Source: UBA7985 sp002711265 (GTDB lineage: Bacteria > Pseudomonadota > Alphaproteobacteria > UBA7985). Taken from it: 64,000 nucleotides of DNA. Below the pieces are notes generated by a model that saw only the letters and a list, made by a program, of their open reading frames with translations, was not told the DNA's origin and searched no databases. Of this stretch, positions 15,553 to 23,790 are shown piece by piece. Position 1 is the stretch's first letter. Every line of letters starts with the position of its first letter. Location: positions 1 to 64,000 of the forward strand of contig CBFIBS010000004.1 in NCBI GenBank assembly GCA_965660945.1, given 5' to 3'. The translations under genes and the position numbers were made by a program.

Positions 15553-16923
15553 ATGGCAAAGATCAACAAAATCGTCATTGCAAACAGGGGTGAGATCGCG
15601 CTGCGCCTAATCCGGGCTGCGCGCGAGATGGGGATTGCGACCGTTGCGGTCCATTCGACCGCCGACGCAGACTCCATGCACGCCCGCCTGGCCGATGAAG
15701 CGGTTTGCATCGGACCGCCACCATCGAAGGATTCCTACCTCGATAAGCGCGCCATCATGTCGGTGGCCGAACTCACCGGCGCTGATGCCATCCACCCCGG
15801 TGTCGGCTTTCTGGCCGAAAACCAAGAATTCGCAGAGATGGTCGAAGCCCACGACCTGATCTTCGTTGGCCCCAGCCCCAAGCACCTCGGGCTGATGGGG
15901 GACAAGATTGCGGCCAAGCAGGCGGCGATCGAAGCAGGTCTGCCGGTAGTCCCCGGTTCGGACGGCGCGATCTCCGACGTTGACGAAGCGCGCAAACTGG
16001 CCCGCGACATTGGTTATCCCGTGCTGATCAAGGCTGCCTCGGGCGGCGGCGGCCGCGGGATGAAGGTCGCACGCTCTGATGAGGAACTGGAAAGCGCACT
16101 GTCCACCGCTTCTCGGGAGGCCAAGGCCGCTTTCGGCGACCCCGTGGTCTACATCGAGAAGTACCTCGACAATCCGCGCCATATCGAAATCCAGATCCTC
16201 GCTGACGCCCACGGCAACGTCATCCACCTTGGGGAGCGCGACTGTTCGGTGCAACGCCGCCACCAGAAGGTGGTCGAGGAAGCCCCATCGCCAGCGCTGT
16301 CGGAAAAGCTGCGCGCCGAGATCGGGCAGCGCACGGCAGATGCGGTCAAATTTCTTGGATATCGCTCGGTCGGGACGGTTGAGTATCTGTATCAGGACGG
16401 CGAGTTTTACTTCATCGAAATGAACACCCGGCTGCAGGTCGAGCACCCAGTGACGGAGATGATCACCGGCCTCGACCTCGTCGAGCATCAGATCCGGATC
16501 GCGGCGGGCGAGAAGCTGTCTGTGCGGCAGGAAGACGTCAAGTTCGATGGCCATGCCTTCGAGTTGCGCGTTAACGCCGAGCATCCATTCAACTTCATGC
16601 CCAGCCCCGGACTGGTCACCGCCTACCACCCGCCGGGCGGTGTCGGTGTCCGGGTCGACAGTCATATGTTCGCCGGTTACCGCATGCCGCCGCACTACGA
16701 CAGTCTGGCGGGCAAGATCATTGTGAGGGCCCGAGATCGGGAGGCCGCGATCAAGCGCTGTCTCCGTGCCCTTATGGAGACCCACATCGACGGGATTACT
16801 ACCAATCTTGAACTCCATGACTTCATTCTGCGCCAGGAGGCGTTTCAGAGTGGAGACATCACCATTCACTGGCTGGAACAAGCGCTGGAAGAGCGTGAAG
16901 CAGCAGCTGGGGCTGGAACATAG
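15553..16923 (+). CDS. accC: Biotin carboxylase subunit of acetyl-CoA carboxylase
   Basis: ATP-dependent carboxylation of biotin on AccB, the first half-reaction of fatty-acid synthesis. It has 456 residues, close to the normal 447-450. It starts MAKINKIVIANRGEIALR and shows the glycine-rich ATP loop KAASGGGGRGMKVA, the catalytic region HLGERDCSVQRRHQKVVEEAPS and EMNTRLQVEHPVTEMITG. Partner of the adjacent accB. A 424-residue antisense frame across it is a shadow. Confidence 0.98.
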   Translation: MAKINKIVIANRGEIALRLIRAAREMGIATVAVHSTADADSMHARLADEAVCIGPPPSKDSYLDKRAIMSVAELTGADAIHPGVGFLAENQEFAEMVEAHDLIFVGPSPKHLGLMGDKIAAKQAAIEAGLPVVPGSDGAISDVDEARKLARDIGYPVLIKAASGGGGRGMKVARSDEELESALSTASREAKAAFGDPVVYIEKYLDNPRHIEIQILADAHGNVIHLGERDCSVQRRHQKVVEEAPSPALSEKLRAEIGQRTADAVKFLGYRSVGTVEYLYQDGEFYFIEMNTRLQVEHPVTEMITGLDLVEHQIRIAAGEKLSVRQEDVKFDGHAFELRVNAEHPFNFMPSPGLVTAYHPPGGVGVRVDSHMFAGYRMPPHYDSLAGKIIVRARDREAAIKRCLRALMETHIDGITTNLELHDFILRQEAFQSGDITIHWLEQALEEREAAAGAGT

Positions 16924-16926
16924 GTT

Positions 16927-16979
16927 GGCGTTATCAAGCGGGTCTTTGGAACAAGAACAAGACCTATCGGCTTAACGCC
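16927..16979 (+). terminator. Interrupted hairpin after accC
   Basis: Two nested inverted repeats lie just after the accC stop: outer GGCGTTA / TAACGCC and inner GGTCTT / AAGACC. Together they form a bulged stem. No T-run follows, so efficient intrinsic termination is doubtful. It may separate accBC from aat or stabilise the accC mRNA end. Confidence 0.4.
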
Positions 16980-17038
16980 TTAAGCAAACAAAAAGTGTCC
17001 CGCTTAGAGGGCACGAAAAGAAAGAAGTTGGGGAAAAC

Positions 17039-17821
17039 ATGTTAGCTGTAGATCAATTGCCTGAAGACGTCTTCGGGGCACCGGTCATCCACCCGGAGCT
17101 GGCGATCCAAGCCTACACCATCGGTCTGTTCCCGATGTCGGACGATCGTGACGATGACAACGTGCATTGGGTTGATCCGATCGAGCGCGGGATCCTGCCA
17201 CTCGATGGCTTCCACATCCCACGCCGTCTCAAGCGTACGGTGATCAAGGGCCCTTACGAGGTACGCTGCAACACGGCAGTCGAAGAGGTAATCCGCCTCT
17301 GTGCCGCGGACAAGCTCGGCCGTGAGGACACGTGGATCAGCGAGCCCATCGTCGAAATGTACCTGAACCTCTTTGATATGGGTCACTTGCACACGGTAGA
17401 GTGCTGGCAGGGTGATCGCCTGGTCGGCGGGCTTTACGGGGTTGCGGTCGAGGGCGCCTTTTTCGGCGAGTCCATGTTCAGCGTTGAGCGCGATGCCTCA
17501 AAAATTGCGCTGGTCGAGTTGGTCGCGCGGCTGAAAATTGGTGGCTTCCGGCTGCTAGACTGCCAGTTCATGAACCGCCATCTGGAGCAGTTCGGTGCCA
17601 TTTCCCTGCACCGGGTTGCCTTCCGCAAGCTGCTGGACAAGGCAACTGCCGTCACCGCCGCCTTCCCCGAGACCCTGACCGACCGCGAGCGGGCTCAGTT
17701 TTTGCAATCGAGAAGCCAAACGTCGAACACCGGGTGTTCCATGGCATTGAGCGCAGGCGACGAGGCGAACATCCAGCCCTGGAACACGGGTTCAGGTTCC
17801 TTTTCCGCCGGCACTTCGTAG
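17039..17821 (+). CDS. aat: Leucyl/phenylalanyl-tRNA-protein transferase
   Basis: N-end-rule enzyme that transfers Leu or Phe from tRNA to proteins with N-terminal Lys or Arg, marking them for ClpAP. It has 260 residues. Conserved features include YTIGLFPM near residues 27-34, HWVDPIERGILPL, GGLYGVAVEGAFFGESMFS and LLDCQFMNRHLEQFGA. The conserved domain ends near residue 226. The last 35 or so residues are encoded across the 3' end of the convergent DUF2155 gene (127-base overlap) and may simply reflect a missing stop codon. Confidence 0.94.
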   Translation: MLAVDQLPEDVFGAPVIHPELAIQAYTIGLFPMSDDRDDDNVHWVDPIERGILPLDGFHIPRRLKRTVIKGPYEVRCNTAVEEVIRLCAADKLGREDTWISEPIVEMYLNLFDMGHLHTVECWQGDRLVGGLYGVAVEGAFFGESMFSVERDASKIALVELVARLKIGGFRLLDCQFMNRHLEQFGAISLHRVAFRKLLDKATAVTAAFPETLTDRERAQFLQSRSQTSNTGCSMALSAGDEANIQPWNTGSGSFSAGTS

Positions 17822-18333
17822 ATCGACAGGAAAGCCGCGCTTTCCGGGGTTTCCGTGGGCGGGTTCTTCAGGCATTTGCGCGGTGTGATCTGCAGGTTGC
17901 CCAGCGTGATGGTCTCGTCGATTGCCACGTCCTGCGTCGACATCCGCGCTGTGATTTTGTCGAGCAGGCGCAGTTCAGCGATCGGGTAGGCGTCGGGATC
18001 ATCCGCCTCAATACCGGTCAGAGCAGCAGCATCGAAATCATCCTCGACACTTGCGGCCTGCGCCCCGATGGATTGCGCCCCCAGCACCCGCACGACCCCT
18101 ATGAAGGAGCCGAACAGCAGCTCTCCCTCACCCGCGGGGCGGCGGGCGAGGTCTCCCAGCGCGTCTTCGGTGTTGATTTCGGTGGCTTCCACGTCGGCGG
18201 GCGCGGTTTCTTCTGCGTCGGGGTTCGTGCCCGGATCAGCGGTGGGCTCCGCGTTCTGAGCCAGCGCGCCGACGCCCGCCACCAACACCATCAGCGCCGA
18301 GACCAGCCACAGGGCCAAAGTTCGTAAGCGCAT
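17695..18333 (-). CDS. Secreted DUF2155 family protein
   Basis: Exported protein of 212 residues with an N-terminal signal peptide (residues 1-25). An acidic, low-complexity region (27-62) is followed by the DUF2155 domain with LRLLDKITARMSTQD, LQITPRKCLKNPP, FQGWMFASSPALNAMEHPVFDVWLLDC. Two cysteines in the domain could form a disulfide. Function unknown. The gene is a common convergent neighbour of aat in alphaproteobacteria. Its ATG shares one base with the stop of the upstream small gene (TGATG). Confidence 0.85.
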   Translation of the reverse strand: MRLRTLALWLVSALMVLVAGVGALAQNAEPTADPGTNPDAEETAPADVEATEINTEDALGDLARRPAGEGELLFGSFIGVVRVLGAQSIGAQAASVEDDFDAAALTGIEADDPDAYPIAELRLLDKITARMSTQDVAIDETITLGNLQITPRKCLKNPPTETPESAAFLSIYEVPAEKEPEPVFQGWMFASSPALNAMEHPVFDVWLLDCKN

Positions 18334-18581
18334 CAGCTTTCGGTCTCCGCCGGGGTCGCGGCGCCCGACACAGCAGGGACAAAGCGGGGCTGCAGCGCTT
18401 CGATACCGCGGACAAAAGCCCGCCGGGTCGCGTCCACGTCGGCGCCCATGACGGCGGCATCTTCGAGCGCGTCGAGCGCGACCTCAAGCAGCTCTTCAAG
18501 GTTATCGTCCAGCGTCGCCAGCTTGTCCTTACAGGACAGCGGCTTGCCTTCCTTGTCTATCCAGCGGGTCGTCTGTGTCAT
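18333..18581 (-). CDS. Small conserved hypothetical protein
   Basis: Protein of 82 residues from MTQTTRWIDKEGKPLSC. The centre (NLEELLEVALDALEDAAVMGADVDATRRAFV) is an amphipathic acidic helix. Similar short proteins occur in alphaproteobacteria, but I cannot give a function. The start at 18581 is preferred over an upstream in-frame ATG at 18644 because conserved-looking sequence begins there. It is translationally coupled to DUF2155 (TGATG). In many relatives an NDUFA12-like gene sits near this spot; this protein is not that. Confidence 0.65.
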   Translation of the reverse strand: MTQTTRWIDKEGKPLSCKDKLATLDDNLEELLEVALDALEDAAVMGADVDATRRAFVRGIEALQPRFVPAVSGAATPAETES

Positions 18582-18819
18582 GGTCGCGCAGCAGCTCGGG
18601 GTTTGGATCGGCGCAGGGCCTCTTGCAGGCTCGTGAACCTGCATCTTCGCCGGGAATTTAGTCTAATCGATGGTTTCGTGATAGCCTGCGCCCCGCATTT
18701 AACGAAACAGGCCAGCTCTGACCCATATTTCACAAGGGGCTGATCCCAACCACATGAGGGTTGGAGTGGCCACGACCCACGCTTAAATAAAGCCCAAGGA
18801 CAAACTAAAGGCGACGTGC
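18582..18819. promoter_or_regulatory. Divergent promoter region between the small gene and cysE
   Basis: A 238-base gap between divergent genes that must hold both promoters. A 6-bp inverted repeat CCAACC / GGTTGG with a 7-base spacer lies near 18747-18765. An AT-richer patch (TTAAATAAAG) follows about 25 bases further on, before the cysE start. No confident -35/-10 pair or known riboswitch was recognised. Confidence 0.4.
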
Positions 18820-19581
18820 ATGTTCAAGTCTATCCGCGAGGAAATTCAGGGCATTATCGAGCGCGACCCCGCTGTCCGGGGTTGGCTGGAGGTTGTGGTT
18901 GCCTATCCCTCGTTCTGGGTCATGCGCTACCACCGCGTTGCGCACTGGCTGTGGAAGCGGCGCCTGCGCGTGCTCGCGCGCTGGATCATGCAGATGGCGC
19001 GCTGGGGCACAGGCATCGAGATCCATCCCGGCGCGACCATCGGCGAGCGCTTTTTCATCGACCACGGCATGGGTGTTGTCATCGGTGAGATGGCCGAGAT
19101 TGGCGATGACGTCACGCTGTACCACGGGGTGACGCTGGGCGGTGTAGCGCCTTCGATCGACTCAGACGAGCAGCGCAACGTCAAGCGTCATCCCACGCTC
19201 AAGGACCGGGTGATTGTCGGTTCCGGGGCGCAGATTCTCGGGCCTGTCATCGTTGGTGAATGCGCCCGCATCGGCGCCAACGCCGTCGTCACCCGCGATG
19301 TCGAACCGCGCTCCACCATGGTCGGCATCCCGGCCAAGCCGGTGCAGCTCAGCCGCGCCGAGCAAGGGGCGATCGACCGCTTTGTGGCCTACGGCACGCC
19401 GCTCGATGTTTCCGACCCGGTTAAGGCCGACAACGAGGCTCTGCGCGACCAGATTGCAATGTTGAAGGCGCGGTTGAACGCGATCGAGTTCAGCCTGCAG
19501 TCTACCGGAGAAGACGCGCCGGCACCGGTGCCCGCGGGCAGTGATCCGGCGCCAAGGCCCGCCAAGCGCGCCGGTGACTGA
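18820..19581 (+). CDS. cysE: Serine O-acetyltransferase
   Basis: Makes O-acetylserine from serine and acetyl-CoA, the first step of cysteine synthesis. It has 253 residues. A helical N-terminal region carries AYPSFWVMRYHRVAHWLW, followed by a left-handed hexapeptide-repeat helix (HPGATIGERFFIDHGMGVVIGE, VTLYHGVTLGG) with catalytic His/Asp residues. The last 50 residues form a variable tail with a short coiled coil and Pro/Ala stretch. The end of the gene overlaps the likely CTG start of the next gene. Confidence 0.95.
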   Translation: MFKSIREEIQGIIERDPAVRGWLEVVVAYPSFWVMRYHRVAHWLWKRRLRVLARWIMQMARWGTGIEIHPGATIGERFFIDHGMGVVIGEMAEIGDDVTLYHGVTLGGVAPSIDSDEQRNVKRHPTLKDRVIVGSGAQILGPVIVGECARIGANAVVTRDVEPRSTMVGIPAKPVQLSRAEQGAIDRFVAYGTPLDVSDPVKADNEALRDQIAMLKARLNAIEFSLQSTGEDAPAPVPAGSDPAPRPAKRAGD

Positions 19582-20660
19582 CCCTGTCGCTCTATTTCGA
19601 CCATGCGGCCACCTCGGCGATCCGTCCTGACGTTATCGCCCTGATGACCGAGACCATGGCCGGGGTTGGCAATGCCTCCTCCGTGCATGGTCATGGCCGA
19701 AGCGCGCGAGCCGTGGTGGAGAAGGCGCGCGAACGGGTTGCCGTCCTGATCGGTTCCCGCCCGCAGGAAGTGATCTTCACCAGCGGCGGCACCGAGGCGA
19801 ACAATCAGGTTCTACGCGCCCACACGCAGGCCGGTCAGCCGGTGCTGGTTTCCGCCATCGAGCACGATTCCGTGCTCAGCGGCGTGCCCGGGGTGGAAAC
19901 ATTTGCCATGACTGCCGAAGGTCTGCCGGACATGGCAGCGCTCGAGCAGCGGCTGAACACCGGCGAGCCCGGGCTGATTTCCCTGATGCTCGTCAACAAC
20001 GAGACCGGGGTCGTGCAACCCGTGCCCGAGGTCGCGCGCATGGCCAAGGCCGCAGGCTGGAGCGTCCACACCGACGCCGTGCAGGCAGCGGGCAAGCTGC
20101 CGCTGGCCATGGGGCCGCTGGGCGTGGATTACCTCAGCCTCAGCGGACATAAATTCGGCGGGCCGCAGGGCGTCGGCGCGCTGGTGCTGCGCCCGGGCAT
20201 GGACCCCGCGCCGCTGCTGCAGGGCGGGGGGCAGGAACGCCGCCGCCGCGCCGGCACCGAGAACGTTGCCGGGATCGCCGGGCTGGGGCTTGCCGCCGAA
20301 CTGGCACTGGCCAGCCCCATCGACCACCGCGCGCTGCAGCGCCAGCTTGAACAGGCGCTGCGAGAGGCCGTGCCCGGGGTCGAAATCGTTGCTGATACCA
20401 CCCGCCGGGTGTCGACCATCACCTGCGCGCTCTGGCCCGATGCAACCGCCGAACGGATGGTGATGAAATTCGACCTCAAGGGCGTGGCGCTGTCCTCCGG
20501 CTCGGCCTGCTCCTCGGGCAAGGTCACGGCCAGCCACGTGCTCAGTGCCATGGGCTACGCGCCAGAGCAGGCGCAATCGGCGCTGCGCTTTTCAACCGGG
20601 TGGAACACCACGCCGGGTGATGTCGCTGCCCTGACCGACGTGCTGCAGGCCCTGTCATGA
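19578..20660 (+). CDS. Cysteine desulfurase (NifS/IscS type), apparent CTG start
   Basis: PLP enzyme that removes sulfur from cysteine for Fe-S clusters, tRNA thiolation or cofactor sulfuration. The conserved N-terminus LYFDHAATS is encoded from 19590, upstream of the first in-frame ATG at 19644. An in-frame stop at 19575 leaves only CTG codons (19578 or 19584) as starts. CTG at 19578 overlaps the cysE stop as CTGA. Other features are FTSGGTEANNQ, HTDAVQAAGKLP, the PLP lysine in SLSGHKFGGPQG and the active-site cysteine in SSGSACSSGK. About 360 residues. It ends overlapping the permease start (ATGA). Confidence 0.88.
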   Translation: MTLSLYFDHAATSAIRPDVIALMTETMAGVGNASSVHGHGRSARAVVEKARERVAVLIGSRPQEVIFTSGGTEANNQVLRAHTQAGQPVLVSAIEHDSVLSGVPGVETFAMTAEGLPDMAALEQRLNTGEPGLISLMLVNNETGVVQPVPEVARMAKAAGWSVHTDAVQAAGKLPLAMGPLGVDYLSLSGHKFGGPQGVGALVLRPGMDPAPLLQGGGQERRRRAGTENVAGIAGLGLAAELALASPIDHRALQRQLEQALREAVPGVEIVADTTRRVSTITCALWPDATAERMVMKFDLKGVALSSGSACSSGKVTASHVLSAMGYAPEQAQSALRFSTGWNTTPGDVAALTDVLQALS

Positions 20661-21361
20661 TCGCCGCCTTCGGAGATGCGCTGGGTCTGCTGGTGACCGG
20701 AGACCCAGCGCTGTGGGATGTGATTTTCCGCTCGCTCTGGGTCTCAACGCTCGCCGCTGTGCTGGCCATGGCAGCGGCGATCCCGCTGGGGGTGGTGCTG
20801 GGCACCCGGGGGTTCCGGGGGCGCTGGCTGATCAACACGGTCATCAGCAGCTTTCAGGCTATTCCAGCCGTGGTGGTCGGCTTGCTGGTCTACCTGCTGC
20901 TCTCGCGGCAGGGGCTGCTGGGTGAGCTGCGGTTGCTGTTCACCTCGTGGGCTATTCTGATCGCTCAGTTCATTCTGGTGCTGCCGCTGGCGCTGGCGCT
21001 GGTCACGGCCCGGGTCAGCGACCTGTGGCGACGCTTCGGCGACCTCTATCAGCTCGATGGCGCGAACTTCGCCACCCGCCTGCGGGCAATGATGCAGATG
21101 GCGCCCGGACCGCTGATCGTGGTCGGGCTGACGGTCTTCGGCCGGGCTATATCCGAGGTCGGCGCGGCCATCATCGTGGGCGGCAATCTGGAATTCGCCA
21201 CCCGCGTGCTGACCACGGCGATCAAGCTGGAGGTCGAGCAGGGCAAGCTGGCGCAGGCCTTGGCCTTCGGCATGGTACTGCTGGTGCTCGCCTTCGCGGT
21301 CAATCTGGCGGCACGGCTGGTCGCCGTTGCCGTACCTGCTGAGGATCTTGAGAGGAAATGA
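20657..21361 (+). CDS. ABC transporter permease, tungstate (TupB) type
   Basis: Integral membrane protein of 234 residues with about five hydrophobic helices. The permease loop QLDGANFATRLRAMM precedes GRAISEVGAAIIVGGN, which is characteristic of TupB/WtpB-type tungstate or molybdate permeases. It overlaps the desulfurase stop and the next gene by 4 bases each, so the three are probably cotranslated. No ATP-binding subunit is nearby, so one must be supplied from elsewhere. Confidence 0.85.
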   Translation: MIAAFGDALGLLVTGDPALWDVIFRSLWVSTLAAVLAMAAAIPLGVVLGTRGFRGRWLINTVISSFQAIPAVVVGLLVYLLLSRQGLLGELRLLFTSWAILIAQFILVLPLALALVTARVSDLWRRFGDLYQLDGANFATRLRAMMQMAPGPLIVVGLTVFGRAISEVGAAIIVGGNLEFATRVLTTAIKLEVEQGKLAQALAFGMVLLVLAFAVNLAARLVAVAVPAEDLERK

Positions 21362-22230
21362 TGTCGGGGCTTGTCCGAACCTGGTCGCTGGGGCTGGTTT
21401 CCGCCCTGACGGCGCTGCTGTGCGTTCCGGCGATTGCTGCCGCCGACACCATCCGCATCGGCGGCACCACGTCGGTGCGTGAAAGCGGCCTGCTGGCGTC
21501 ACTGGAAGCGGGTTTCCGCCGTGATACCGGTGACCAGCTGCAGTTCATCGTCGGCGGCACCGGGCGCGTGCTCAAGCTGCTGGAGGCGCAGGACGTCAGC
21601 GGCGCACTGGTCCACGACACCGACAGCGAGCAGGCCCTGCTCGACGCCGGCGGTGCTGCCGAACGCTTCGACGTCATGCGCAACGACTACATCATCCTTG
21701 GCCCCTCGCAGGCTGACGTGCCGATGGACGTGATCGACCTGTTCCGCGCCATCGCGGCCGGAGAGATGCCCTTTGTCTCGCGCGGCGACAACAGCGGCAC
21801 CCACCGCGCCGAGCTGCGCATCTGGGCCGCGGCCGGGATTGACGTCGACGACCCTTCAACGCGCACCTGGTACCGCAAATCCGGCTCGGGGCAGGGGGCA
21901 ACCCTGAACATCGCCGCGAGCCTCGATGCCTTCGTGCTGGCCGATGCGGCGACGTGGATCGCCTTCGACAACAAGGCCAATCTGGTGGCAAAGGGCTGCC
22001 GGGGCGAGAGTCTGCGCAACGTCTACGGCGTGCTGCTGGGCTATGACGGCGAGGACGTCGACGGCGGGGGTGAGAGCTTCGCCGGCTGGCTGCTGGGGCC
22101 AGGGCAGGCGGTGATCGAGGCCTTCGAAGTACGCGGCCAGCGGCCCTTTGTGCCCGTGTCGCAGGCGGGCCTGGACGGCTCCCTGCCCGTGGTCGAGGCC
22201 CTGTGCGGAATGGCGACGCCGGACAGCTGA
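21358..22230 (+). CDS. Periplasmic tungstate-type ABC substrate-binding protein
   Basis: Exported binding protein of 290 residues with a signal peptide ending near AIAAADT. It has the TupA-like features IRIGGTTSVRESGLL, VGGTGRVLKLLE, the anion-binding segment FVSRGDNSGTHRAELRIW and SGSGQGATLNIAA. Four cysteines are present. The expected ligand is tungstate, possibly molybdate; ligand choice cannot be settled by eye. It is translationally coupled to the permease gene. Confidence 0.85.
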   Translation: MMSGLVRTWSLGLVSALTALLCVPAIAAADTIRIGGTTSVRESGLLASLEAGFRRDTGDQLQFIVGGTGRVLKLLEAQDVSGALVHDTDSEQALLDAGGAAERFDVMRNDYIILGPSQADVPMDVIDLFRAIAAGEMPFVSRGDNSGTHRAELRIWAAAGIDVDDPSTRTWYRKSGSGQGATLNIAASLDAFVLADAATWIAFDNKANLVAKGCRGESLRNVYGVLLGYDGEDVDGGGESFAGWLLGPGQAVIEAFEVRGQRPFVPVSQAGLDGSLPVVEALCGMATPDS

Positions 22231-22323
22231 CCCGCCATGGCAGGCGAACCTGCGCGCTGGGCGCGGGGCAAGTGCGTTGATTTTCCGGCGGTTTCCGCGA
22301 CGCGAGCAGGCTAAGGTGCGCCC

Positions 22324-23790
22324 ATGACCGACGATACAAGCCAGAATTCACCCGACGTAACCACCCAGTTCGAAGCGCTGGGGCTGGACCTGCGTGCGCT
22401 CAACGCCGTCTCCCGGCTGGAGCTGGAGGCGCCGACCGACGTCCAGCAGGAGGCCATAGGCCCATTTGTCAGCGGCCGGGACGTCTGCGCCACCGCACCC
22501 ACGGGCACGGGGAAGACGCTGGCCTTCCTGCTGCCGCTGCTGACCCGCCTGTCTCGCCCGGCCAAGGGGTCGGGCCCGGGACCGCGCGCCATTATTCTCT
22601 CACCCACGCGAGAGCTGGGGGAGCAGCTGTGGAACGTCGCGCGCGATGTGTTCGCGGGCAAGAAGATGAAGGCCGTGCGCATGCTCGGCGGCGAGCCCTT
22701 CCCCGCGCAGGTCAAGGCGCTGCGCCAGCCGCTGGATCTGATCATCGCCACCCCGGGGCGGCTGATCGACCACCTCGAGGCCGACCGCATGGCCATGTTC
22801 CGGCTGGAAACCCTGATCATCGACGAAGCCGACCGCATGCTCGATGTCGGCTTCCGCCCACAGATTCAGCGGATCGCCCGCGCCTGTGGCACCAAGCGCC
22901 AGACCGCGCTTTACACCGCAACGCTGACCAAGGGCGTGCGCGAGCTGGCGCAGTCGATACTGCGGGACCCGGTCAACATTGGTCTGGCCGAGCCGGATAC
23001 CATCCCTGAAACCATCCAGCACAATCTGGTGTTCTGCGACAGCCACGAGCACAAGCTCGAGGTCCTCGACCTGATGCTGACCAAGAGCAACATGCGCCAG
23101 GCGCTGGTGTTCGTGACCACGCAGAAGGCGGTCGAGGAGCTGATCGAGCACGTCACGGTGCAGGGACACGTCGCCGTACCCGCCCACGGCGGCATGACCA
23201 CGGCCGAGCGTTCCGCTTCCGTCAACATCTTCCGCCGGCGCAAGGCGCAGTTGCTGGTTGCCACCGACGTGGCAGCGCGCGGCATGGATATCCCTGGCCT
23301 GCGCGACGTGATCATGCTCAACCTGCCGATCCACGCCGAAGACTACGTGCACCGCATCGGCCGTGTCGGCCGGGCGGGCAAGCCCGGCTGGGCCTGGGCG
23401 CTGGTCAGCGACGCGGACAAGCGGCGGTTGGTTAAGATCGAGAAGCTGCTGGGGCGGACCCTACCGTCGCGCACCATCCCGAGCCTGATCGCCGACGAGC
23501 ATCGCGAGCCGCGACAGGACGACGACGACCTTGTGCGCGCCCGTGCCGGGCGGGGTTCAGGTCAGGATTTGCGGGAACGGCGGCCCGCCCGCCGCAGTGG
23601 CGGGGCAGACCGGGGGCCTGGCTTCAAAAAGCCTCGCGAGGATCGGGGCGAGAGAAAACCCAGGTCCAACGACCGCCCGGAACGCTCAGATCGAGGTCCT
23701 CGGGGCTCGAAAGGTCCGGATCGAAGCGATAGCCGTCGAGGGCAAAAGCCTTCAGGTCGTCCGGGCGCTCCACGCGGCCGTCGATCATAA
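22324..23790 (+). CDS. DEAD-box RNA helicase with basic Arg/Gly-rich tail
   Basis: ATP-dependent RNA helicase of 488 residues. Motifs in order: Q-motif region (APTDVQQEAI), Walker A APTGTGKT, PTREL, TPGRLIDHLE, DEAD (IIDEADRMLD), motif III as TAT instead of SAT (ALYTATLTKG), VFVTTQK, DVAARGMDIP and HRIGRVGRAGK. From about residue 395 the protein is Arg/Gly/Asp-rich and disordered, resembling RhlE-type tails. The final 55 codons run antisense through the 3' end of yaaA. Confidence 0.93.
   Translation: MTDDTSQNSPDVTTQFEALGLDLRALNAVSRLELEAPTDVQQEAIGPFVSGRDVCATAPTGTGKTLAFLLPLLTRLSRPAKGSGPGPRAIILSPTRELGEQLWNVARDVFAGKKMKAVRMLGGEPFPAQVKALRQPLDLIIATPGRLIDHLEADRMAMFRLETLIIDEADRMLDVGFRPQIQRIARACGTKRQTALYTATLTKGVRELAQSILRDPVNIGLAEPDTIPETIQHNLVFCDSHEHKLEVLDLMLTKSNMRQALVFVTTQKAVEELIEHVTVQGHVAVPAHGGMTTAERSASVNIFRRRKAQLLVATDVAARGMDIPGLRDVIMLNLPIHAEDYVHRIGRVGRAGKPGWAWALVSDADKRRLVKIEKLLGRTLPSRTIPSLIADEHREPRQDDDDLVRARAGRGSGQDLRERRPARRSGGADRGPGFKKPREDRGERKPRSNDRPERSDRGPRGSKGPDRSDSRRGQKPSGRPGAPRGRRS

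Noticed and set aside
15607..16881. 424-codon open frame antisense to accC
   Set aside because: Complement of a well-conserved biotin carboxylase; no recognisable domain.
16972..16983. CtrA-like TTAA-N4-TTAA after accC
   Set aside because: Spacer is 4, not the 7 bases required for a CtrA site.
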